A stretch of 12,259 nucleotides of DNA, taken from the NCBI GenBank assembly GCA_023413135.1, contig JAEZQK010000018.1, forward strand, positions 1-12,259, in the 5' to 3' direction. The stretch is from Bacillota bacterium. GTDB taxonomy: Bacteria; Bacillota; Clostridia; Christensenellales; Aristaeellaceae. The notes under the pieces were generated by a model. It did not search any database. It worked only from the letters and a program-made list of their open reading frames with translations, and was not told where the DNA came from. The position numbers and the translations under genes were made by a program. This document shows positions 1 through 7,716 of the stretch, piece after piece (within the stretch, counting starts at the first letter, position 1; each line of letters starts with the position of its first letter).

Positions 1-95
<95 letters not shown>

Positions 96-105
96 TTCCA
101 TAAAG

Positions 106-133
106 AGCATCTGTTAAGTCAGATGCTTTTTTT
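106..133 (+). terminator. Rho-independent terminator of the rRNA operon
   Basis: The 8-bp perfect stem AGCATCTG (106-113) / CAGATGCT (120-127) encloses a 6-base loop, and a run of seven T follows at 127-133. It lies about 10 bases after the 5S rRNA and ends the rRNA transcript. Confidence 0.92.
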
Positions 134-206
134 ATATGATTTGCATTACCTTCAGGGATGAGGTATCCTGGTGCAGGAAATCATTGTTCATGCGAGAAAT
201 GTAATA

Positions 207-233
207 TTGATAGCTTTGAGATATTGGTATAAT
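207..233 (+). promoter_or_regulatory. Probable sigma-A promoter for the MBL-fold gene
   Basis: A perfect TATAAT (-10) lies at 228-233. The best -35 candidate is TTGATA at 207-212, but the spacer is only 15 bases; ATATTG at 205-210 would give 17. Transcription would start near 240, about 25 bases before the ATG at 265. The -10 is convincing and the -35 is uncertain. Confidence 0.6.
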
Positions 234-264
234 ACGGCCGAATCTGCTTTAAGGGAGCGTTTAT

Positions 265-909
265 ATGGAAATCAACCGGACCGGGAGCAGAAGCATAGTG
301 TTTACCTATCCTGTGAAGGGATGGGACCTGAACATCCACCTGATTCTGGGAAGGAAATATAACTATATTATTGATACCGGGCTGGGCTCCTTAAGCATGG
401 CTCCGGTAAAAGAGTATCTTCAAGGCAATCATCATCCCGTAATCGTCATCAACACACATCATCATTGGGATCATGTGTGGGGGAACCAAGCGTTTGCGGA
501 ATGCACGATTGTTTCTCACCGGCTATGCAGAAAAAAAATCGAAACCAAATGGGATGAAATGATGGCCCGAAATGGGCGTTTTGTTGCAGGGGAAGCGGTC
601 ATGTGTCTCCCGAACCTGGTTTTTGAGGATACGCTGTATTTCCCGGACGATAAAATACGGTTGTTTTATACGCCCGGACATACTGTAGACAGCATCAGCG
701 TTCTGGACGAGGAGGACGGTGTGCTGAACGCCGGTGATAACGTGGGAGATACGATGGAGGAAATCGTGCCTTCCCTTGAAATGGGAAAAGGCGTATATGC
801 CAATATGCTTTCAAAATATAAGGAAATGGATATTCGCGCTTGTGTTTCGGGGCATAACAAAATACTCGGTTATGATGTATTTGACATGATTTTGAGGCTT
901 CTTGATTGA
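265..909 (+). CDS. MBL-fold metallo-hydrolase
   Basis: A 214-residue metallo-beta-lactamase-fold hydrolase, a family of one- or two-metal enzymes that includes glyoxalase II-like thioesterases, lactonases and other hydrolases. The full ligand set is visible: HHHWDH at residues 65-70 (the HxHxDH motif), H139 in the PGHT motif, D158 in GDN and H197 in SGHN. The N-terminal strand with IDTGLG (residues 36-41) is also typical. All metal ligands are intact, so it is probably catalytic, and no signal peptide is seen. The ATG at 265 has AAGGGAG at 251-257, 7 bases upstream, and a TATAAT before that. It appears monocistronic and converges on the EAL-GGDEF gene with 25 bases between stops. The substrate cannot be told from sequence; glyoxalase II-like activity is only one option. 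Confidence 0.88.
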   Translation: MEINRTGSRSIVFTYPVKGWDLNIHLILGRKYNYIIDTGLGSLSMAPVKEYLQGNHHPVIVINTHHHWDHVWGNQAFAECTIVSHRLCRKKIETKWDEMMARNGRFVAGEAVMCLPNLVFEDTLYFPDDKIRLFYTPGHTVDSISVLDEEDGVLNAGDNVGDTMEEIVPSLEMGKGVYANMLSKYKEMDIRACVSGHNKILGYDVFDMILRLLD

Positions 910-934
910 TGCATGATGCTGCTTGTTCAATGCT

Positions 935-2686
935 TTATTCAAGAATATAATTGCTGCCCTTTCTTTGCTTGCAGATTTTTTTGAGCCTCGCCAGATTTTC
1001 CGATAACGCGAATATCGTTTTGTATTGATCGGAAGATGTACCGACAATGGAGATGGAGAGCAGGGGGAACCTTTCCCTTGTTCCTTTTCTATTTTGGGCG
1101 ATGATATATCCTCTGTCCAAATCGTTCCGGTTCAAAAAGAGCAGGATAATCTTGTCAAATTCATCAATGATGCTTTGGCAAAGCTCCTCGGTATTGCAGT
1201 CAGACAGAACCGCTATAAAATCATCGCCGCCGATATGGCCGACAAAGCCCGGCTTGGGGATGCGGTCTTTCAGAATTTTGGTCAGACACTTGATGAGCCG
1301 GTCACCATTTTCAAACCCGTACACATCATTGTAGGGCTTAAAGTTGTCTATATCAAAATATAATATCGTATAGCAGCCGGGAGAATCGATGCACATTTCA
1401 AGCTGCTTTTCAATGAGCATATTGCCTGGCAATTCGGACAAAGGATTCAGGTGCTTGGCGTTTATCACTTCAATCTCAATGGATTTTTCCAGCAGATCCT
1501 TGACTGTTACGATGCCGAAATACTTTCCATCCCTGGTAACGGTAATAAAGTCGTAGATCTTGTCGTAGTGCCTGTGCATTGCTTTTTTGGCGACCGAATC
1601 TATACTGCTCTGATAATCGACGCACAGGAACTCTTTGCTCATGATCACGCTGATCGGTTTGTTGGCATACAAGGTATAACCGTATTTGTCGGAAATGTTG
1701 CGGAACAGATCGTTTCTGGTAATGACGCCGGTGACAATGCTGTTTTCAGTTATGCAAAAACCAGGCAAGGTATAGTCCTTTTTCATCATGTCCAGTATTT
1801 GATCCACCACAGTGCCGGGGTGGATCGTCTTTGACGCTGTGGTAATGCTGCCGATATGGATATCGCTGAGCCGGTTACAAAGGATCAGCCTTTTTTGCTT
1901 GTCGGCCTCGCAAATCAATTGAATGACGTGATCTGCGATGGGCTGAAGCGCGGGAAGAGGCCGCCCGATGAAATACCCCTGGCCGTAATCCACGCCAATT
2001 TCAATCAGCTTCAAAAGCTCGCCTTCTGTTTCTATCCCTTCCGCGATGAGATAAGTATTGGATAGGGAGGCGTACTCGCGCATGCTTTTGACAAGCGATT
2101 GTTTGGTAACGTCCTTATCGATATCCCGAATGAGGTTCATATCGATCTTGATAAAATGCGGGCAGACATCGGAGATCAGGTTCAGGCCGGAATATCCCGC
2201 GCCGGCGTCATCAATGGCGATTTTATAATTTTGATCCTTATAATTGCGGATCGTCTTGGTAAAATCCGCCACGTTGCTGATGGCTTCCCTTTCGGTAATC
2301 TCAAATATAATGTTCTCGGCGCTGATGGAATACTGGGCAAGATAATCTTTTGTGAAGCCCTTCTGAAATTTGGGGTCATGCATGATGCTTGGATTGACAT
2401 TCAGGAAAAGCCTGATCTGGGCGTGCATGGCATATACAGTCTCGATTGCTTTTGTGCGGCACAGCAATTCCAGATCCCAGAGCTTGTTGAACCTTTGTGC
2501 GCATTCAAAAAGCAAGCTGGGGCTTTCCATTTCACTTCCACCAGGACCACGGCTCAGCGCCTCGTAACCGTAGACTGTGCCATCACGTAAAGAGACAATC
2601 GGCTGAAATACGGTGCTTATCCGCTTCTCGGTCAGGATATTTTGCAGCTGCTCTCTACGAACGTTTCTTTCCTCAATTTTGTTCAT
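935..2686 (-). CDS. EAL-CBS-CBS-GGDEF cyclic-di-GMP signalling protein
   Basis: A 583-residue cytoplasmic protein with a phosphodiesterase (EAL) domain, a CBS pair and a diguanylate cyclase-type (GGDEF) domain; no membrane segment is visible. EAL spans ~20-260. Its catalytic set looks complete: E42 of the EAL motif, N96, EITER at 129-133, DD at 159-160, K180, E216 and Q236, so c-di-GMP hydrolysis is likely. The CBS pair spans ~285-405 and usually binds adenine nucleotides. GGDEF spans ~415-575 with FDIDNFKPYND and the signature GGDDF (486-490), an E-to-D change in the fourth motif position; no RxxD inhibitory site precedes it. Cyclase activity is therefore uncertain. I chose the ATG at 2686-2684 because AAAGGA lies 9 bases upstream. 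In-frame ATGs further up (2710 and 2782) have poor ribosome binding sites. The gene is transcribed divergently from the Nudix gene. Confidence 0.9.
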   Translation of the reverse strand: MNKIEERNVRREQLQNILTEKRISTVFQPIVSLRDGTVYGYEALSRGPGGSEMESPSLLFECAQRFNKLWDLELLCRTKAIETVYAMHAQIRLFLNVNPSIMHDPKFQKGFTKDYLAQYSISAENIIFEITEREAISNVADFTKTIRNYKDQNYKIAIDDAGAGYSGLNLISDVCPHFIKIDMNLIRDIDKDVTKQSLVKSMREYASLSNTYLIAEGIETEGELLKLIEIGVDYGQGYFIGRPLPALQPIADHVIQLICEADKQKRLILCNRLSDIHIGSITTASKTIHPGTVVDQILDMMKKDYTLPGFCITENSIVTGVITRNDLFRNISDKYGYTLYANKPISVIMSKEFLCVDYQSSIDSVAKKAMHRHYDKIYDFITVTRDGKYFGIVTVKDLLEKSIEIEVINAKHLNPLSELPGNMLIEKQLEMCIDSPGCYTILYFDIDNFKPYNDVYGFENGDRLIKCLTKILKDRIPKPGFVGHIGGDDFIAVLSDCNTEELCQSIIDEFDKIILLFLNRNDLDRGYIIAQNRKGTRERFPLLSISIVGTSSDQYKTIFALSENLARLKKICKQRKGSNYILE

Positions 2687-2856
2687 GGAAGCAAGTCCTT
2701 TTGTATTCATTAACCCAGAAATAATCTTACATGCAGTATGTAATATCGATGTTATGGAATTGTTATTTGGCTCAGAGCCCACCTAAATGGGGTGCTGAAG
2801 ACAGCGACTATGATGTCGGGTACAATAGCGCGGTGCTCTTTTATCTATTTTGTCAA

Positions 2857-2885
2857 TTGAAATTTTGCCATCAGAACCATACAAT
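2857..2885 (+). promoter_or_regulatory. Sigma-A promoter for the Nudix-thioesterase unit
   Basis: TTGAAA (-35) at 2857-2862, a 17-base spacer and TACAAT (-10) at 2880-2885. The predicted transcription start is near 2892, so an upstream in-frame GTG at 2894 would fall at about +2. That favours the ATG at 2933 as the translation start. Confidence 0.7.
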
Positions 2886-2932
2886 GGAAGACAGTGGCCG
2901 TGCGGATAAATCTGAAATTGAGGTACATAAGC

Positions 2933-3445
2933 ATGGAAGTCTGGGATGTATACGACAAGGACAGGAACAGAACCGGCAGGACGGTCATTCGGGGAGACGC
3001 AATGGCGGATGGGGAATACCATTTGGTTGCTGATATATGGATCATGAATACAAAGGGCGAAGTGCTGCTGCAAAAACGGTCCATGGAAAAGGAAACGGGC
3101 CCCGGGCTCTGGTGCTGCACAGGCGGAGCCGCCATTGCGGGAGAGGACAGTGCGCAGGCATTTATACGGGAGATGACGGAGGAATTGGGCGTTTCTCCCG
3201 AACTGGAGCATGCGGAGATTGCATTCTCCCATACGAGGCGGAACTACCACAAGGATATCTGGTTTGTGCGCCAGGACATACCTTCAAATGCCTTCCGGCT
3301 GCAGAAGGAAGAAGTGGAGGCCGTTCGGTGGGTGACGCTGGAGGAGCTGGAGCAGGAGTCTAAAAACCCTGCTGTATGGTGGCGGCTATCCTATTTGGAT
3401 GAGCTGCTGACCTTTTTGAAAACAAAGGAAAAGGCGGGGCGATGA
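2933..3445 (+). CDS. Nudix hydrolase (IDI/YfcD-like)
   Basis: A 170-residue Nudix protein. The complete Nudix box runs from G65 to V87: G65, E71, R79, E80, E83, E84 and G86 are all in register with the Gx5Ex7REUxEExGU pattern, so Mg-dependent pyrophosphohydrolase activity is plausible. The N-terminal WDVYDKDRNRTG resembles the subgroup related to isopentenyl-diphosphate isomerase and YfcD. Because those two act on quite different substrates, the true substrate is unknown. The ATG at 2933 is preceded by TTGAGGT (GAGG at 2920-2923, spacing 9) and lies downstream of a good promoter. A GTG at 2894 in the same frame would add 13 residues but would sit almost at the transcription start. The thioesterase gene begins 3 bases after this stop codon, so the two are co-transcribed. 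Confidence 0.88.
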   Translation: MEVWDVYDKDRNRTGRTVIRGDAMADGEYHLVADIWIMNTKGEVLLQKRSMEKETGPGLWCCTGGAAIAGEDSAQAFIREMTEELGVSPELEHAEIAFSHTRRNYHKDIWFVRQDIPSNAFRLQKEEVEAVRWVTLEELEQESKNPAVWWRLSYLDELLTFLKTKEKAGR

Positions 3446-3448
3446 CCG

Positions 3449-4183
3449 ATGCAAAAGACTTATGAGGAAGATCTGCTCTTGCGTACCTGCCACTGTGACT
3501 TTCGTGGCACCTGGCGGCCAAGTGCCATTTTTGAAGCCATGCAGGAAGCTAGCGGCATGCACTCCCACCTTTTGGGCTGCGGACGGGATGCACTCGTAAA
3601 GCGGGGCTTTGTATGGGTGCTGTCCCGGATGGAAGTACAAATGAGCAAATACCCCGGCGTGGGGGATAAAGTCACGGTAGAAACCTTCCCCATGAATAAC
3701 CGGCGCTGGTTTTTTCCGCGCTATTTCGTTTTCCGGAATGGGCAAGGTAAAGCGTTGGGGTGTGCGGCCAGCCTGTGGGTGCTGCTGGATTTGGAAACGC
3801 GCAAGATGGCGCCGCCGGACAAGATTGTTCCTCTGCTCCCGGACAACGGCGATCTTACCGCTCCCATGGGCCTGCCATCCACCGTGGCAGAGGTAGAGGG
3901 GGAACAGCGGCAATTTACCCGCACGCCTAATTATACGGATCTGGACGTAAACAACCATGTGAACAACGCCCGGTATGTGGACTGGCTGTGCGACGCGCTG
4001 GGCTATGATGTTCTTGGAAGGAAAACTTTGCGTACCATCTGCATCAATTATGATGCGGAGGTAAGGCCGGAGCAGGCGGTTGAGTTGAAGCTGAATCTTC
4101 AGGGCGATGATTATAGCCTTACAGGTATTCATGAGGGCAGGCGTCATTTTTGTATCGGCGGAACGCTCATGGACAGGGGGTAA
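3449..4183 (+). CDS. Acyl-ACP thioesterase (FatA/FatB-like, double hotdog)
   Basis: A 244-residue protein of the bacterial acyl-acyl-carrier-protein thioesterase family, which hydrolyses acyl-ACP and releases free fatty acids from the type II fatty acid synthesis cycle in the cytoplasm. Two hotdog domains are expected, roughly residues 1-135 and 155-244. The second carries the family signature DLDVNNHVNNARY at 164-176, with D166, N168 and H170 in the D-x-N-x-H arrangement of plant FatB enzymes. E204 lies 34 residues after the histidine, where the catalytic Glu is placed in the plant enzyme as I recall it. These point to an active enzyme. The start lies 3 bases after the Nudix stop, with a G-rich ribosome binding region GGCGGGG at 3433-3439. 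The gene ends 7 bases from the convergent mutY stop. Chain-length preference cannot be predicted here. Confidence 0.9.
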   Translation: MQKTYEEDLLLRTCHCDFRGTWRPSAIFEAMQEASGMHSHLLGCGRDALVKRGFVWVLSRMEVQMSKYPGVGDKVTVETFPMNNRRWFFPRYFVFRNGQGKALGCAASLWVLLDLETRKMAPPDKIVPLLPDNGDLTAPMGLPSTVAEVEGEQRQFTRTPNYTDLDVNNHVNNARYVDWLCDALGYDVLGRKTLRTICINYDAEVRPEQAVELKLNLQGDDYSLTGIHEGRRHFCIGGTLMDRG

Positions 4184-4190
4184 GAGGCGT

Positions 4191-5216
4191 TCAGGGCTGC
4201 TCGTCGTGCAGCAGCTTTCTTGCTTCCCTTAGGGCTACCTTCATGGCGGTGGGAAAGGGCAGTTCGTATAATTCCTCCAAGGAAACCCAGCGGTGATCCT
4301 TGACGGGCTTTTCGTTCTCTACATTGAAATGCATCAATTGCATATTCCAGATTCGGTGGGTGAAAATGTGACGCGCGCTTCCTTTGCCTCCTGCATAGAC
4401 TGCATGAAGGCCCAGCGCTATCAGATGTCTTTCCATGACGTCGGGCGTATCATCACCCTCCAGCAGCACGAAGACCCACAATCCGCCCAGCAGATTTTCC
4501 CGGCGCATATGCACAAGGATTTTTTCCTTGCACACGACAAGACCCACTCCCATGGCGATCTGTTTGGGGGCGCGGGCCTGCATTTTGATAGGCAGAAGTT
4601 CCGCATCCCCGGCCTCGTAAGCATCGCAGCAGGAAGATAGAGGGCATTTGTCGCAGACGGGTGTGCCGGGGATGCATACGGTGGCCCCCAGGTCCATCAT
4701 GGCCTGATTGAAATCTCCGGGCCGGTCGGGCGGCACCAGGGCGGACGCCTCCTCATATATTTGGCGTGTTACGCTGGGAATGGCGATATCTTCACGGATG
4801 CCCTTTACACGGCTTACCACCCGCATCACATTTCCATCCACAGCGGGGACCCGTACGGAAAATGCAATGCTGGCTATGGCCCCGGCGGTGTAGGGTCCGA
4901 TACCGGAAAGGGTACGCAATTCCTCTGCCGTTGCGGGAAGCCGGCCGTCATAATCCTCCATAATCTGCCTTGCCGCCTTTTGAAGGTTCCGGGCGCGGCT
5001 ATAGTACCCCAGGCCTTCCCAGGCTTTCAGCAAATCCTGCTCCGGCGATTGCGCCAGAGCCTTCACCGTGGGAAAACGGGCCATGAAGCGGGGGAAATAG
5101 GAAAGCACCGTCTCCACCCTTGTTTGCTGGAGCATGATCTCCGAAATCCAGACGGCGTAAGGGTCCTGTATATCCCTCCAGGGGAGCATGCGCTTATGTA
5201 TGTCGTACCAGCTCAA
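4191..5216 (-). CDS. mutY: A/G-specific adenine DNA glycosylase MutY
   Basis: MutY removes adenine mispaired with 8-oxoguanine or guanine in base excision repair. Numbering from the TTG at 5216-5214 (341 residues): catalytic Glu E26 in SEIMLQQTRV, helix-hairpin-helix LSGIGPYTAGAIAS at 103-116, catalytic Asp D127 in VDGNV, and the [4Fe-4S] ligands C181, C188, C191, C197 with the usual C-x6-C-x2-C-x5-C spacing. The C-terminal MutT/Nudix-like domain (about 220-335), which recognises 8-oxoG, includes GGLWVF and FTHRIW. All key residues are present. The start is doubtful. The TTG has no ribosome binding site and begins only two residues before the conserved WYD. The frame stays open upstream to 5291, and an AAGGAAG sits 7 bases before an in-frame ATC at 5249-5247. 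The protein may therefore be 352 residues (see findings). Confidence 0.95.
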   Translation of the reverse strand: MSWYDIHKRMLPWRDIQDPYAVWISEIMLQQTRVETVLSYFPRFMARFPTVKALAQSPEQDLLKAWEGLGYYSRARNLQKAARQIMEDYDGRLPATAEELRTLSGIGPYTAGAIASIAFSVRVPAVDGNVMRVVSRVKGIREDIAIPSVTRQIYEEASALVPPDRPGDFNQAMMDLGATVCIPGTPVCDKCPLSSCCDAYEAGDAELLPIKMQARAPKQIAMGVGLVVCKEKILVHMRRENLLGGLWVFVLLEGDDTPDVMERHLIALGLHAVYAGGKGSARHIFTHRIWNMQLMHFNVENEKPVKDHRWVSLEELYELPFPTAMKVALREARKLLHDEQP

Positions 5217-5256
5217 TAAAAGCCCGGGGATGGAATCTAAACTGGCGATAGCAAAT

Positions 5257-5263
5257 CTTCCTT
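5257..5263 (-). promoter_or_regulatory. Strong ribosome binding site pointing to a different mutY start
   Basis: On the minus strand these bases read AAGGAAG, within AAAGGAAGA (5264-5256). It is followed after 7 bases by ATC (5249-5247) in the mutY frame and is the only good Shine-Dalgarno sequence upstream of mutY. No ATG, GTG or TTG lies at a useful distance in frame. Confidence 0.6.
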
Positions 5264-5297
5264 TCAGGTACTTGAGCGTATATAAGATGCTTCATTC

Positions 5298-5325
5298 ATT
5301 GTACCACAAAACCGCTTGTTTCCAA
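5298..5325 (-). promoter_or_regulatory. Probable sigma-A promoter of mutY
   Basis: On the minus strand TTGGAA (5325-5320) and TACAAT (5303-5298) are separated by 16 bases, and the -10 is preceded by TGG, giving an extended -10 element. Transcription would start near 5291, leaving a leader of about 40 bases before the ATC/ribosome-binding-site region. Confidence 0.6.
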
Positions 5326-5455
5326 CGAAATTCCTTTAATGGCCATAAATTGAAGATATTGATTGATAATGAAAGAAAACATGTGAAAATTTGCATGAAC
5401 AATAGAATTGAGGGAAAAATCAGGTTAATCGGCAGAAATTCAAAATGGGAATCAC
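5326..5455 (+). other. AT-rich intergenic spacer between the mutY and groES promoters
   Basis: Apart from the mutY promoter on one side and the groES promoter/CIRCE on the other, I see nothing firm here: no ORF with a ribosome binding site, no terminator-like hairpin and no convincing repeat. The stretch is clearly richer in A and T than the genes on either side. Confidence 0.5.
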
Positions 5456-5484
5456 TTGCTATCCCTTTGCAAATGCCGTAAACT
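5456..5484 (+). promoter_or_regulatory. Sigma-A promoter of groES-groEL
   Basis: TTGCTA (-35) at 5456-5461, a 17-base spacer and TAAACT (-10) at 5479-5484. The predicted start near 5491 places the CIRCE operator immediately downstream, in the untranslated leader, as is usual for HrcA-controlled operons. TTGCAA at 5467-5472 is an alternative -35 but has no good -10 at the right distance. Confidence 0.6.
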
Positions 5485-5497
5485 ATGCACGTGCGGT

Positions 5498-5524
5498 TTA
5501 GCACTCACTTAATTCGAGTGCTAA
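5498..5524 (+). promoter_or_regulatory. CIRCE operator (HrcA binding site)
   Basis: A perfect inverted repeat, TTAGCACTC (5498-5506), 9-base spacer, GAGTGCTAA (5516-5524), identical to the CIRCE consensus. The heat-shock repressor HrcA binds this element and represses groESL; GroEL itself assists HrcA folding, forming a feedback loop. The hrcA gene is not in this window. Confidence 0.97.
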
Positions 5525-5559
5525 CAATATGAAGAATCGAAGCAGCGAGGAGGATCACA

Positions 5560-5844
5560 ATGAACGTTAAGCCTTTGAGTGACAGGGTTGTCATCAAAAA
5601 CATTGAGGTGGGTGAGACCATCAAGGGTGGCATTCTTCTTCCCGGTACGGCCAAGGAAAAGCCGCAGATGGCGGAAGTGCTGGCCGTAGGTCCCGGCGGT
5701 CTGGTGGATGGCAAGGAAGTCAAAATGCAGGTGGAAGTGGGCCAGAAGGTTATTTATAGCAAGTATGCCGGCACCGAAGTGAAGGTCGACGATAAGGAAC
5801 TCATCATCGTGCGCCAGAGCGACATCCTGGCCATTGTGGAATAA
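5560..5844 (+). CDS. groES: Co-chaperonin GroES
   Basis: GroES (94 residues, full family length) forms the heptameric lid of the GroEL folding chamber in the cytoplasm. The N-terminus MNVKPLSDRVVIK, the mobile loop region with GGILLP (residues 23-28) that docks on GroEL, and the C-terminal VDDKELIIVRQSDILAIVE are typical. The ATG at 5560 follows GAGGAGG with good spacing. It is the first gene of the CIRCE-controlled operon, and groEL starts 32 bases after its stop codon. Expression should be induced by heat or protein-folding stress through release of HrcA. Confidence 0.98.
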   Translation: MNVKPLSDRVVIKNIEVGETIKGGILLPGTAKEKPQMAEVLAVGPGGLVDGKEVKMQVEVGQKVIYSKYAGTEVKVDDKELIIVRQSDILAIVE

Positions 5845-5876
5845 TCCGTTCACCGGAATAAGAGGAGGATATACGT

Positions 5877-7505
<1,629 letters not shown>

Positions 7506-7521
7506 GAGGGCTTCACCCTTT

Positions 7522-7560
7522 CGAGGGGATGACGCAAAGCGTCATCTCCTCGATTTTTTA
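7522..7560 (+). terminator. Rho-independent terminator of groESL
   Basis: A 14-bp stem (7522-7535 with 7539-7552, one G-T wobble) closes a 3-base AAA loop and is followed by a run of T at 7554-7559. It starts 16 bases after the groEL stop codon. Confidence 0.93.
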
Positions 7561-7576
7561 CACGGTTTTCTTGTAT

Positions 7577-7608
7577 CCCTGTGCATTCTACATGCGCAGG
7601 GGCTTTTT
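7577..7608 (+). terminator. Second (back-up) terminator after groEL
   Basis: CCCTGTGCA (7577-7585) pairs with TGCGCAGGG (7593-7601) with one G-T wobble and a 7-base loop, followed by TTTTT at 7604-7608 and a further TTTT. It lies 17 bases after the first terminator and would insulate the next gene from groESL transcription. Confidence 0.8.
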
Positions 7609-7658
7609 GTTTTCTAATAAATGAGAAATCTCCATGCAATTTCTAATTATGATCTAAT

Positions 7659-7687
7659 TTGTATTTGGGTAGGAGCGGTGGTATGAT
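7659..7687 (+). promoter_or_regulatory. Sigma-A promoter of the DUF4097-type gene
   Basis: TTGTAT (-35) at 7659-7664, a 17-base spacer and TATGAT (-10) at 7682-7687, preceded by TGG (extended -10). Transcription would start near 7694, just ahead of the AAAGGAGGTC ribosome binding site. Confidence 0.75.
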
Positions 7688-7716
7688 GATTGTGACTTGC
7701 AAAGGAGGTCAAACGT

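Noticed and set aside
171..362. Short forward open frame over the MBL promoter and gene start
   Set aside because: It spans the TATAAT promoter and the ribosome binding site of the MBL gene, and overlaps the real gene in another frame.
2687..2782. Longer EAL-GGDEF protein starting at 2782 or 2710 (minus strand)
   Set aside because: Neither start has a convincing ribosome binding site and the extra residues match no domain. The ATG at 2686 has AAAGGA at good spacing.
3386..4147. Minus-strand open frame of 253 codons opposite the acyl-ACP thioesterase
   Set aside because: The forward frame has clear family motifs; the reverse one has no recognisable domain or start signal.
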